Shown one piece after another: positions 24,516 to 36,109 of a stretch of DNA of 64,000 nucleotides. Each line of letters opens with the position of its first letter. The stretch's first letter is position 1. The stretch covers positions 253,679 to 317,678 of the forward strand of contig NW_006766913.1 of the NCBI RefSeq assembly GCF_000275845.1. The letters run 5' to 3'. The translations under genes were made by a program, and so were the position numbers. Under the pieces are notes generated by a model, which ran no database searches, was not told the origin of the DNA, and was given only the letters and a program-made list of their open reading frames with translations. Source of the stretch: Dichomitus squalens LYAD-421 SS1. Lineage: Eukaryota > Basidiomycota > Agaricomycetes > Polyporales > Polyporaceae.

Positions 24516-25399
24516 AGTGACGGAATGCGAGGAGGAATGAAACTTGGGAAGGAGTGTCGAGCGGGCTCGATGGAGTGGAGGGACGTCTTGCTTGGTCTAC
24601 TTAACCCTCCTACCTACCGAGTGGAAACGAACGACATCTTTATTCAGCGTGGTTGACATCTGAGAATACCGCATGAGTCTCTATACAAACGGGTTGACAT
24701 GAGTGTTACGCGTCTTTCTGGGCTTGCCTTTGCGCCTAGTCGGCGGGTAGACTCCTTCTAGCCGCCTGCGCGCGTCGTGAATGTCTGTCAAATCCAACTG
24801 GCATCGACTGCGCCCCGTGATTGCTCGGAGACTTGTCTTCCATGTTTGGATAAGAAAAATGTGCTGGCTGGATAGAGCGCTCCACACAAGAGGGCGCAAG
24901 CATCGTACTAGTGATATACCATGTAGGATGATTGCTGCAGACTCCTCACATGAGCACGTCTATGACTCAAGACTCACCAATGATTCGCCCCAGGATGCAT
25001 AGTCACTTAGTCTGTATGAAGTATAGTCTGTATGTGCGAAGAGTTGAATGCCTCTACCTTAGCCCCATCATATCAAATGCTGGAAAAGGACGACACTAGT
25101 TGATTGATGTTCGCATGAAACCAGTAAGCATGTGGTTCAGCCCGGAGCCATTGCTGCGCGATGCGCCTAGCCCAGCTCTGGGTTCAGGATCTTACTCTAT
25201 TCACATGAGAAACGCCCACTGTGTCGCACACTACGGTAGCAACGACGACGCCGTGGGACACACCGATCACATACAAAAAAACGTCCAAGGATGGAAACTG
25301 AAGAACGTGAGTGAGAGTGACAAGGGAACAGATCACGAGATCTAAAAGACGTGATGACATGGGTACGTAGCTCAGAACATTGCGAATTTCCTGGAGTTC
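24516..25399. other. intergenic, nothing recognised
   Basis: It contains the promoter side of copy 2 and about 800 bases with only short open frames (up to 81 codons) and no recognisable family. Confidence 0.35.
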
Positions 25400-25760
25400 T
25401 TAGTCACAGAAGAAAATGGCCAGGTTCACCAGGAATGGGAGGTTTCGAAGTATCAATCTCATGTTTCTGTTCCAAAGACAAACAGGAAAGGGTCACATTG
25501 AGTAGAGGACCGGCGACAGAAGAGAAGGGGGATTTCCAGCCGGTGCAGTCAAACCTATTGTATCACAGCCGTAGTTGCATCTAGTAATAAGATTATTCAG
25601 AGCAAGAAACATTGGGCTACACTGACTACGAAACATAGAGAGGGACATACCCAAGCTGCTCAGTCTTGCGAATGCATGGGGAGGAAGTAGGGTGAGATTG
25701 GTGTCGGAGACGGAGCCCGGATCGGTCGGGTGCATCAAAGTGGTCTGATATGATGGCTGG
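25400..25760 (-). pseudogene. secreted Cys-rich 'glycopeptide' family, copy 3, 5'-truncated
   Basis: Only the last exons are recognisable on the minus strand: TTLMHPTDPGSVSDTNLTLL then PPHAF, a donor after SSLG, an exon with CNYGCDTIGLTAPAG, and the terminal VNLAIFFCD-stop (TAA at 25400-25402). The final intron has lost its acceptor: CCTG replaces the CAG or TAG that precedes this exon in copies 1, 2 and 4. The CTLIE-containing half of the central exon, the signal peptide and the N-terminal Cys exons were not found upstream. It is best read as a decayed duplicate. Confidence 0.6.
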
Positions 25761-27126
25761 TCAGTGTCTAGTCCGCGTCCTACCCCATACGCCCCAGTGA
25801 GTAACTCGGAGAATACCTATGTAGACCGGTGCTGTATCAACCTGGAATCCTGCAGCGTCTAGAGTGTGTCAAAAAATTCGTAAGCGATGCAGAATGGGCA
25901 CACACGGGCCGTTCTAAGGACAGAGAATGGCGCTCCGCAGCGTCTCCACCAAATGAAGATGGCGTGCGCCCCAAGGTCGGAACCGCCTCCAATGCAATGC
26001 CGCAAGTATGACCACATGAGGGCCGCTGAGGGTCGCTGTTAGATTACCTTACTAGCGGGCGCCGACCCACTTATGTTGACAAACACCTTTTCGCGTGGGT
26101 AGATACCACTCCTGAGCTGTCTCTTGTCCTCGCACTCGTCCCGTGGAGAAGAGCAGACTAGTACATTGCCATAGTGCCCTCTGTCGAGTCTCTGTACCTC
26201 GAGTATCTGGATCTCTCCAGAGGCCAGCAATAGTCGTTCTCTGATCTGTGAGTACAAATGATCCGAGATGAGCGGGAGTACGTAACATTTCCAACACTAT
26301 CTATGAGAAGGTAGCGCAGTTGAGATGTCCTGGCCGTAGTACTCGCGGCTTTATTCCACGGCTCATCCATCTTTGAGTGCTGATTCTCCCAGGGGCTTAT
26401 GGAAGGAGCTAACTAGAAAAACAGCGACAGACCGGGAAGAAAGCTACCATTAAGCGACAACTGGCATACCAAAATAGCACCGGGACAAGTAGGAGATAGT
26501 GCTCAGTGAGATTAATGATGCTTGAAGTTTCCTTCTCGTAGGTATAACCGGATCATACTTGCTCAGTAATTTGACAGGCGTGAAAGGCGATCAGGCGTCA
26601 AATCAGTCACAGAAGTACCTTCTTCGGCATATTGTTCACACACCAATTCAACGAGCCACGATAGAGATGACGATGGCGAGACTGCAAACAGGGCCACCGG
26701 TATCTCAGTGAAGCCCGTGATGCGGGGTTCGGAAGACCAAAGCCTTCGTGCATGGCTGGTATGCCGGCCATAACAGATAACATCCCTACAGGCTTTCTAT
26801 AGCATGGCACGCCATCACGGGAGCGAGACATCAAGCATCAGTTTTCAAAAAAACCGTGACAGTGATGGATAACCGATGTTTGTCTTTAGGAGAATATTTC
26901 GCGTCCAATCGTTGCCAGGTTCTAGCTTTGACAGCCAATTTCTGTGCTATCAACTCGATACTGTACACTTTCGGCCTAACCTGATAGCAACATCCTCCAA
27001 AACTCTCCCAACTCGTCTCTGGTTTTTGCACAGCTGATTTGTCCTTATCACTATATCAAAAGAGCTCGGGAACCCTGTACCCAGCCAACAGCTCACAAGC
27101 TGTGATGTTATCTGCCCTTCTTAGGT
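25761..27126. other. intergenic, nothing recognised
   Basis: Short frames only (up to 81 codons, both strands). The expected 5' half of copy 3 could not be detected here. A GGGCACACACGG segment near 25,900 is shared with 22,370 and 29,795, hinting at dispersed repeat remnants. Confidence 0.35.
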
Positions 27127-27952
27127 TCAGTCACAGAATGTGATGGCAAGGTTGACCTAAAATAACGAAGCAGAGTATAAGCCTTGCAGCGATGCTTCCA
27201 AGAAGTCAATCGTTACGCACATTGTCAGACTGGCAGGCAACCTGGACCCCTGTGTCACCTGGGCTATGGAAAGCAGTCGAGCAATCAGGGCCTGTGCAAT
27301 CGGCTCCTGCACCGTCGCAGCCTCCAAAGTACCTAGAATGAGAGCGCTTGATGTCAAGGCATCAACGTCATCCAAAGGTCAGTTGAAGCGTACCCGAAAC
27401 CTGAAGTTACACTGAAAGCGTGAGGGGGGATCAAGCTGATGTCTGTTGAGGAGCCGGAGCCAGGACTGGTGGGGTTCACCAGAGTCGTCTCGATAAGCGT
27501 ACAGCCTTCCCCGTTCAATCCGCAGCCGCCTAATGGTTCAAAGTTATCAGCTTGATAGACTGCGCCCATGACAATATCCACGAACCTGTTTGCAAGTAGC
27601 TGAATCGACGTGAGTCAATGGGAAGTCCTGATGGAAAGTGAGGACTCACGCAATTGCAGAGATGAGAGCCCCCTCGATTTCGACAGTCGCGCCTTGAGAC
27701 AGGATGTTGCCGTTCTGGAGGAGAGTAGGCTAGTATAAAATTCAGTTCTCTGTATCGCAAATTGTGAGTGGTTCCTGAAGCAATTTACAGTGCCGAATCC
27801 GCAGCTATGGAAGGGTTTCAATGAGGAGCAAGTTGAGATTGGAGCGCATATGCTGCTCACTTATTGGTGAACTGTACAATGTGCGTCTCCGCTAAGACAG
27901 ACCCTATGAAAACTCCAATGGCAATGAAAGTCACAGAAAGTTGGTACTGCAT
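27127..27952 (-). CDS. small secreted Cys-rich 'glycopeptide' family protein, copy 4
   Basis: The full exon set reads in phase. The signal peptide exon starts at ATG 27952 (MQYQLSVTFIAIGVFIGSVL, then AETHIVQFTNN), then CGFGT, PTLLQNGNILSQGATVEIEG, ALISAIAYLQTG, GCGLNGEGCTLIETTLVNPT, SLIPPHAFSVTSGFG, YFGGCDGAGADCTG, VQVACQSDN and VNLAITFCD with a stop at 27127. The cysteines of copy 1 are kept (CG, CGLNGEGC, GGCDG, ADC, ACQ, FCD). All introns have GT-AG ends and sit at the same codons as in copies 1 and 2. It is about 150 aa before signal cleavage and predicted extracellular. The activity is unknown, and the thaumatin-like resemblance is only by pattern. Confidence 0.74.
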
Positions 27953-30900
27953 AGTCGAGAGTGAAGCGGGACTGAGAATTTGACTGGGAAATGTCGACTC
28001 GAGCGGGGTCGATGGGGTGTAGGCTCGTCCTTCCTGACCTATTTAACCCTCCCTCCCAATGTATTCTGCATCCGTGTCCTGGGGACATCAGGTTCCATGT
28101 GTTCGTGCAGGCCATTGGTGTGAGAACATCATCGAACACATCTGAATATCCAGCAAGGGCACTGACTCCTTCTAGCCGGGTCAGCCGTCGGGGATTCGCT
28201 AGTGCGATCTGTTGAGGTCTTATGGGCCCTGAGAGTCCTGTAAGTGTCAGACGTTTAGGAAGCTCATTTTCGAACCCGGAAAAACGTTTCTGTAGTACTC
28301 ATGAGGCAGACACACCGCGCTCTGTACTGAACGTGAGTGGGAACGATCGATTGCGGCCTCGCAGGCTACCACCCGCAATCTTCGACATGTTTGCACACTT
28401 GGAATGAGGACCACTTATACTTGAGGATCTGTTTTAGCAGAAAAGGCTTCAATATTGACGCACAATCCACGCGAGGACTATACAAGGACTGGATAGCACC
28501 TGTAGTTGCTCTCGCCCGGACGGCCACGGCAAATAGCGAAAACGTGATAGGCTGATTCGCTCCTTCAAATTCCTTGGCCCTCTCTCATCACGTAGCTGAA
28601 GGGTCAGACATCTGAGGTACCGGATATCAATCCCCCCCGTCGCCCAACAAGCTACTCTTGAATCTGGGTGAGAGGTCCTCAGCGTCTCGTTGGCATCCAG
28701 ACGGCTTCTGGCAACATCCAGACCTGTTATTTCGGTAATAAGCTCTCATACACAGACCGGTGATATGGCGCCATGGCGCACTATGATGCTGGGGACGTAT
28801 TAGCAACTGTCTGGTAGAACGCAGAATCGGCAGAGCGTGTACTATATTGCCAACCACGGCGGCCGAACAAGGTCTCCATCGGTCAGGGATGAAGTGTGCT
28901 CCGTAGACCGAGACCGCTGGCTGTCATGCACAATGAGTACGAGAACCCGAGGGGCCTCTATGATGAATTTCATTGACGATGCTGGCAGTAAGCTCATTGG
29001 ATCAAATGGCATCATTCGGGGTTCAGGTACCTATTGACCAATATTGCCCGTGGAGTAACCTTCGCCTCTCGGCAACGGACATCGTGGGCAAGAGACTCCG
29101 GACGGTTTTTCCGATCAAGCAAAGCTGCCACGCATTGAGGAACCTGACACAATTCTGAGTGGTGGATTCAGGTACCATCCTCACATGATATACTAACGAC
29201 ATGTTTACAATTCAACGCAGCCACTTACGATACGATGAGAATACGTCGTTTTTTCCAGGTTTATTGTCCAACGCCTGCTTCACGGAAGGAAAAGAGGGGG
29301 ATGACGAAGAGGATGCCCTGTAGGTCCCTTACAGGAGGTCTCAGCGGGGACCCATGCGCGTGTACAAAATGCCCGATACTGAACTAAATGAGAAGAATGA
29401 GAGCACACGCACGACTGAAGTCCAATGTGGAGAGCTGCTGCGGTGGAGGTCGGCATGTGGCCTGATTTGACAGTAGCTATCGTGTCACCAAAGCTGAGCC
29501 AGACCCGACGATCACTCGATCGATGCACCCTCAAAGATGCACCACGCACGGCCGAGTACCTGCCGTTCTTCACGCCATCTGAAATCTGGTATCAGAAAAG
29601 TAGCGGTGAAAAGTAGGAGAGCCGACGGGTTTAATATAGACAACTCACGCACGTGCATTTCACCCTGTGACTCTGTGCAAGCCGCCGGTAGAGGTGTAGA
29701 TCAACACAAAGTGACAAGAGCGGAGACGGCCCAAGCTGATTCCTGAGAATCTGGTGGTAATAAGCAGGAGCTAGCACATACCCGGTCAAGATCGGGCACA
29801 CACGGGGATATGACAGCGCGGGATGGAGAATGTATTGCACTGTGATTGTTAGAACGAGTAGTATTGAAAGCTTTATTGCCTGTTGACGCAGGCTGAACGA
29901 CGCAGATTGCCGAAGAAGCCCGAGTCATTGATCCAAGTTCCCTGATATTCGGCTGTGGGGTCTGCATCTATCCTCAGCCGCGGGACGACTGGCGGAATGA
30001 TGCTTCCACAGTGCCAGATATGCGTCATGAATCTGCAAAGCCGAAGACGAGGAACGCTTCGAGGCCCCTCTAGTTCGCACTAGAACTCTGACATGTAGAG
30101 CGACAAGACTCCCGGTTACCAGATGGCATAAGCCTCCGAAGGCGCACCAGTGGACTAGTGAGCTATCCAACGCAAAGCTCTCAGATTCATACCAACAGTA
30201 ACGAGAACGCGACGTCGTAGACCATAGAAATTAACATCGGAATCCCTAGTCTATACAGAGAGGGAAGAAAGGACGATACAGACAGAATAGGCATAGTTGA
30301 AAGTGGCTCGACCGCGACTCAATATGCCAGAAAAGAGGAGACATGTTATGGCTTGCCTATAACTAACCCAGCCTGGCCATGCAGCAGGACTGCATGGTAG
30401 GAGGGAAGGTGAGCGAAGGGAGTCCATGCTCCGCACTCGAATTCACGCTTCGGATGGTCACATGTCGGGCACCTTGTAATAATGTGTGGGAGAAGTGAGT
30501 GGTAGAGACAGGACGCACTCATGGAAGACTTCACAACAAACCGCAGACCATCCTCTAGGCATCTTGTCGAACTGGGAGCTTGTCGCTGAAGTGTGATGGA
30601 TGCCTTCCAATTGGTAGATTCCCACCGTTGAAATCCATACCAAATGAAGATTGTGCTGCAATCTTGGGTAGAGACAAAAAGTGAAGCCCAAGACAATGGA
30701 TCAGAGGGGAAGAAATGACAGCGCGCACGACCAGGTAACCGGCCCTGAAGTTGCTGACACACGAGCGTCAGTCGTCGACTTCAAGCCTGGCATGCGACCA
30801 ATATCTGACCTCTAAGACGATGTTGTTGTAGTGTGCACCGTGCTTCGGGCTCGTTCACAAAGGTGAGTCTTTAGGCTTACAGATGTGATAGTCCATGAGG

Positions 30901-30967
30901 TGACAAGTGACAGGATACACGCGGACACGTCAAGCCCCTACTGCCAGCACCTGCCCCTTCGGCTTCC
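27953..30967. other. 3-kb gene-poor stretch
   Basis: No complete gene was recognised. A minus-strand segment at about 29,780-29,860 (VQYILHPALSYPRVCPILTG, followed by a GTATGT-like donor) resembles 22,370-22,440. A minus-strand run at 30,100-30,170 (WCAFGGLCHLVTGSLVALHV) is hydrophobic. A 138-codon frame at 30,346-30,762 (-) has Cys pairs but no family I know. These could be decayed exons. Confidence 0.35.
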
Positions 30968-33308
30968 ATGTCTTTGCCACACCTCATGGCGAGTCTTACA
31001 TGCACATATTCCCTTCCTGTACTCTCTTTGGAACTCATAGAGACTGTGGTTGATATGCTGTCTTTTAACAAACGCGCCCTGGAACGTTTTACTCTCACAT
31101 GCCGCGCGCTGCTTCCTCGCAGCCGTTATCATCTTTTCAACGCAATATGGCTCCAGCCGACTTTCGCAGAGGCCGATTCATTATGCGGTTTCCTGGATGT
31201 CCACCGGGAACTAGCTTTAAAAGTACACACGGTCACCGTCTCTTTCCGCAGGCACGAAGATCGCGAAGTAGCCGTTCATTTCGTCCAGGTCTTCTTGCCG
31301 AGGTTACTTAGGAAGGTTCCTCACATACGCTGCGTGAAGCTCTGTACCAATGCCAGCAGAAAATGGGACGCTCCTGTTTCGTTCCATACCTCAACTCTCG
31401 CATTCGTCAAAACAACTCTTCACCTTCACGAATTGCATATCGAGAGCATCCGCTTCGCATCGCATGTGGAGATCGTGAGAATGATAGCTGCACTTCCTCT
31501 GCTCCGATCTCTGGAATGTCACCATGTGGATTTGTGTGCAAGAAACGATATGATAGTGACCGCTCATCTCCGGGCCTCACAGCTTCGTAGATTGTCGGTG
31601 AGTGCGTCGGGAAACCTCGTATCCGAGTCACGATGGCCTGAACCACGAACAGCTCAACTATGACCGCAGCAACTCGAGTAGCGTAGCTACCCTTCTCCTG
31701 CAATTGACAAGAAGCACGCTCGAGGAGCTCATCTTGAGGCCTCCTCGCCAGCATGAAGGTTTGTGCGCCACTACCCTTCGCCCTGGTTACAACTGATATT
31801 CACCCAAGATCTCGGTACTTTGGACTTTCCATTTCTGCAGAAGCTGGTGCTATACACCGAGTCATCTTTGGACCGCGCCGAAGGCATATTGCGTAATTTC
31901 AAGACACCTTCACTACAACATCTGCGTTTGCAAGTCGAATCAAGCATACGATTCGGGGATCACCTGCAAGATTCCCAGACAGCAGCGTCATCTCTTGAAC
32001 CCTTGCTACTCGATGGATCCAAGCGGGTCACTGTGGAGATCGAGGGGGGACGCACCAACAGGATGGGACGATGGGCAGCATTATTCCAGCGCATCCTTCC
32101 GACGCTGCATGCACAGTCACGACTTGCAGTAGTCTCTTCTCGCGGTGAGTGATAGCGTGCGTGGAAGAGCAACTTCTGACGTCGGATGGGGGACAGGGCC
32201 ACATTCTCTACCAGGTCATGAGGAGAAATATGGCATCTCTTGCATGGCGATATCTCCCGACAGCCAGTGGATCTCAACGGGAGGAGGTGGCGTAGTGATC
32301 ATGCTGTGGCGAGCGAGCGATGGCGTTGTCGTCCACGACTGGGCAGCGCATCACTGCAACTCCCTAGCTTTCTCCCCCGACAGTCATCAACTCGCTTCTT
32401 GCGGTACGGACGGTCGAGTACACCTCTGGGATGTCGTAAACGGCCAACATCTCGCATCGCTAGGCTACCCGGCCGTCGAATCCTCAGAGAACCGCTCTGG
32501 CATCGTCTCCGACGTCGACACAATGTGCGCCTGGTCTCCAGATGGCGCTCAATTCGTAGAAGCATCTAGCCCCTGGCTTGGGGCGGGGACGGTGCGAGTG
32601 TGGGATGCACACACTTTCCAGCAGATCTCTACGATCACCGGATTCCCCGGTCGCACCACACCTGTCGCTTCGCTGCCAGACACCTGGTGGTGGGCGGTGT
32701 TCGCCTTTGGCCGACCGAGGATGCTAGGGGCGCTGACCACAAGCGGAGCTCCTTCGAGTCAGCGGAAATACGGCCCTTTCACCATCGTCGCCTGCGCATA
32801 TGACCCCTCGAGCTCGCGCGTCGCAACGGGAACCGGCAACGGGGAGGTCTGTATATGGTCCACTCACGATGTCGACTGGTCCGAGCTGGTCCTCCATCCG
32901 GCCGGAGAGCGAGGTGCATCCACGGAGATGTCCGTAGAATTCTCGCCCGACGGCCGCTTACTCCTCTCAGTCTCGAAGTTTGCTGGTGGAGTTGTCATCT
33001 GGGACTCGCACAGCGGCTGCAGGCTCCGGTCCTTGGAACCTGATGAGGACGAGCCCAGGTTCAGTTCGGCGTGCTTTTCACCGGATGGCAAGTACGTTGC
33101 TACTGGGTCGCTGGACGGCGTCATACGGTTCTGGAGTACAGTGGATTGGGCAGTCGCTGGAGCGCTCGCAGAACACTCCTCGGAGATTGACCGGATGGTG
33201 TTCGCTCCCAACGGGGAATTCTTGGTATCGACGGCAGACGAGTCAGTTTTGATCCTGCACGTTCATGACCTGATAGCGCGGGGGTGGATATCGGCAAGGA
33301 GTCCATGA
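30968..33308 (+). CDS. F-box and WD40-repeat protein (single spliced gene)
   Basis: Four exons, 30968-31597, 31653-31758, 31809-32144 and 32197-33308, join exactly in phase. The N-terminus has an F-box-like motif, LPVLSLELIETVVDMLSF then TLTCRALLPRSRYHLF, followed by a leucine-rich-like region (RLLRKVPHIRCVKLC, LPLLRSLECHHVDL, LEELILRPP, FLQKLVLYTESSL). After a 52-nt intron the frame continues with WD40 blades: CMAISPDSQWISTGGGG, LAFSPDSHQLASCGTDGRVH-LWD, CAYDPSSSRVATGTGNGE-ICIW-like, VEFSPDGRLLLSVSKFAGG and CFSPDGKYVATGSLDGVIRF. F-box proteins with WD40 propellers act as substrate receptors of SCF ubiquitin ligases. That role is inferred here. The WD40 frame has no ATG before its first blade, which supports one gene. 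It ends at TGA 33306-33308. Confidence 0.78.
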
Positions 33309-36109
33309 TGTTGTCTAGAACTTAGGCTCCCCTCGTAATCCTTAGGACTCATCGAGTAGTGTACGCACCGCTTTTGACGCTATGGGAAAGTGGGTATGCT
33401 CAATCGGAGCCCAAATCGATGCCCTATGGGCTTGTTACCTATGAGAGGGTTCTACGCATGTGACATGTACTGATGATGACCTACAGGGAGGGCTACAAGC
33501 ATGCGGGCCTCAAGAACTTAAATGAGTAAACGGTAACTGCAAAAATAGCATTTGTGTCAAATGGCGCATCTGATGCCAGTACTGCTGGACGGCGGCGCCG
33601 GAGGGCGCCTTCCATGCCGACCGGACCGTCTAGGAAGGTTCAGGGCAGGCAACGCGTAGCCACACGCATCGCTGCTGTTCAGCCATACATTTCACTTTTC
33701 TGTCTTCTCCTTCTCATCCTCTCAAATCATCAGCGGCTCGAACATCAATATTGACGCGATAGCATTGAAACTGAGTTCCGGTTTGACTGGACTACTGTGT
33801 CCTTTGGGGTTCGCGTCCGGTTTGCTTGACCCCTGTCAACTCGAGATCAGGGCGGGAAATTTAGTTGTCAATGTGCCTCTCAAGATCATGAGCGGCCTTG
33901 CAAGCTAAGTCATTGTGAAGTGCGTCTTCTGCTACCTACGTGGCTGGGCCATGTGCCTGTAATGGGAAGGTGCGTGCATCCGATTGCCCGGTGATTGTGT
34001 CGCTCTTTCGTGATATGCGTGTATGTCCTCAGATTCTGTCGTCTGAAACGCAGACATCGCCTCGCTGAATGCCTGGAAAGCTCATTGCGTCGTCCACGGT
34101 TGCGTCCCCGTGCAGTCGGACGAGGCTCACCTTCACTACGATGTGTTCAAGACTCCTGCGAGGCGTAAGAGCGCGGTCGATGACAAGAAGGATGTCGTCC
34201 GGCACACATATCTCCAACGCCCAGGTATGACTCTCGCCACATGAATCTCTTCGTGTCCATCTACGAGAGACTACGAGTTAGGCATGCGCTGCCTCTGCGG
34301 TATGGGTGAACGCACAGAGTACGGCATCTCGCACGTATTCAGCTCCATCGTAACCACGTCCGCGGACGCGATGGACGAGTACGAGTATCACCACGCGCCC
34401 GAAGAGCTGCGCAGCGTTGCGGCGGTAAGGCTCGAAATCCTCTGCACCAGCCCCGACACGCAACCAGTTGTCGGTGTGCGCAACGTCGGCCTCGCGTGCG
34501 ACCACAGAGGCGGGTGATTTTAAATTGGAGCAGCGAGCTCGGGGTACAGTTGCGGGTAGTATGTTGATGACACCTATCCTGCCGCGACCGGGTAGCGTAC
34601 GACTTGGGCACCGAGTGCCTTCTCGATCCCCAGAAAGGGGCCAGGCACGACGCGTCTCATCCGTTCTTCTGGATCGCCCTGCCGGGCAATCGGTCGGAGT
34701 CCATCGCGACGCACACAGAGTCATAAGGAGACCAAGACTCGATCGTGAGCCGGGCTGGGATGTTAGCGACGGATGCGGCACAGATGGATGTGGATTTTGT
34801 CCTGGAGGGCGTGAAGCGGGCCGGTCGAACGGCTCAGCACAGATTTGGCTGTCGCCTGTTTTCCGTAGGAGATTGTTCCACAAGACGATATCTTGACCGA
34901 CGTGGTTGCTGTCAATGGCCTCCTTGCAAGCTTTCTTTCTGAAACACCTGGCGGTGTCTTGAGCGGACAAGCCAGTACGATTATTCTGAGGAGTTGAGCG
35001 GGCGGTGGCATCTCGCGTTCACCTGCATCTGCTGAGACCCCTGAGACCTGTCGCTATCGTTGCGGACCGTAATGCGGTTCCTGGTTGCCTGAGCACTCTC
35101 TGCTATTTTCTCCCAACAGCTAACTTGCGTCCTTCGCCATGCCCATCCAACAGAGCTTCCCTCTACATCAAACCCAGGACCGAGGCGGTACGCTTGCCGA
35201 TCGGGTTGCCGCCCGAACCTCTTCTGCAGCGAACAACTGTCATGCTGGCGTTCTCTTCCAAACGATGCGGTTTCGCGCCTTCTCAGTCGTGCGGCTCTCT
35301 GCCACGGGTTGATAGTGCGACTGTCCACCTGACGGGACGCTGTCGCACTCGCGCTCGTATCGTTGCTACCTTTGTGGCTTCACAACACCCTCAAGTCAGC
35401 GGTACGTATGCGGTCACAGCCTCCAGAGAGTATTCCCGTGCACGCTCCCTCGAATGCCGCATTTGCTCCGGTCCACAATGGCGGGTAAATCAGTTCTTAT
35501 TGTTCAGTCTCTATCTCTCAAAAACAGAACCGTCTCTATGTGTGCCGCTCTCAAGAGGCTCTTGTATTCGCTAGGATTGAATCAACAGAAGCGCCTGCTT
35601 CTCTCGAGGCAGCACCGCTCCCGGACGATCCCGATCCTCGATGCGGTAGGCGCATCCTCACACTTCAACGGATATACGGCATGTAGTCTCATGGCATGTC
35701 GTAGAGCATGGGAAGGAGTCTTATTCATCCGTGTCTCAAGTGAAAACGTGCTCGGTGCCAGATTCGCCATGATACTCTCCGGAAATGCTGCAGCACTGCA
35801 GTCCCTGCGCGTCGACTCTTGACGGCGTTGCATGTCCACCAGACGTAGTGCCAGGGTGCGCCGCCGCCCAGGCGCAGAGAGATCTCGCTAGAGATTGCTT
35901 CCAAGGGGAAGACAGAAACGAACAACGAGATCTCTCGGCGATTGTAATCCGGCGATGAGAGAGCGCTGACGCCAGACGTAGAACCGCACTTGCATCTCTG
36001 GGCTGCAGGTGGATCGTTTGAGCGTTGTACATAAGTGCGTGGTGCAGATCTCTTTTTCTTCGTTAGCTTCGTGACCCTCTCTCAGCCTCAGCCCCAGACT
36101 CAGAGCGTG
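33309..36109. other. 2.8-kb gene-poor stretch
   Basis: No gene model could be supported. On the plus strand, 34,050-34,225 reads IASLNAWKAHCVVHGCVPVQ onward to a GTATGA donor. On the minus strand the same bases read DDILLVIDRALTPRRSLEHI. Either might be an exon remnant. Open frames at 34,278-34,970 (-) and 35,005-35,574 (+) lack any recognisable domain. Confidence 0.35.

Noticed and set aside
32145..32196. Independent start of a WD40 gene at 32145
   Set aside because: The frame begins at GTG, not ATG, and that GTG is the donor of an in-phase intron from the F-box exon.
34278..34970. 230-codon minus-strand open frame as a gene
   Set aside because: No domain, biased Arg/Pro-rich composition, and equally long frames on the other strand. 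Left as an unassigned region.
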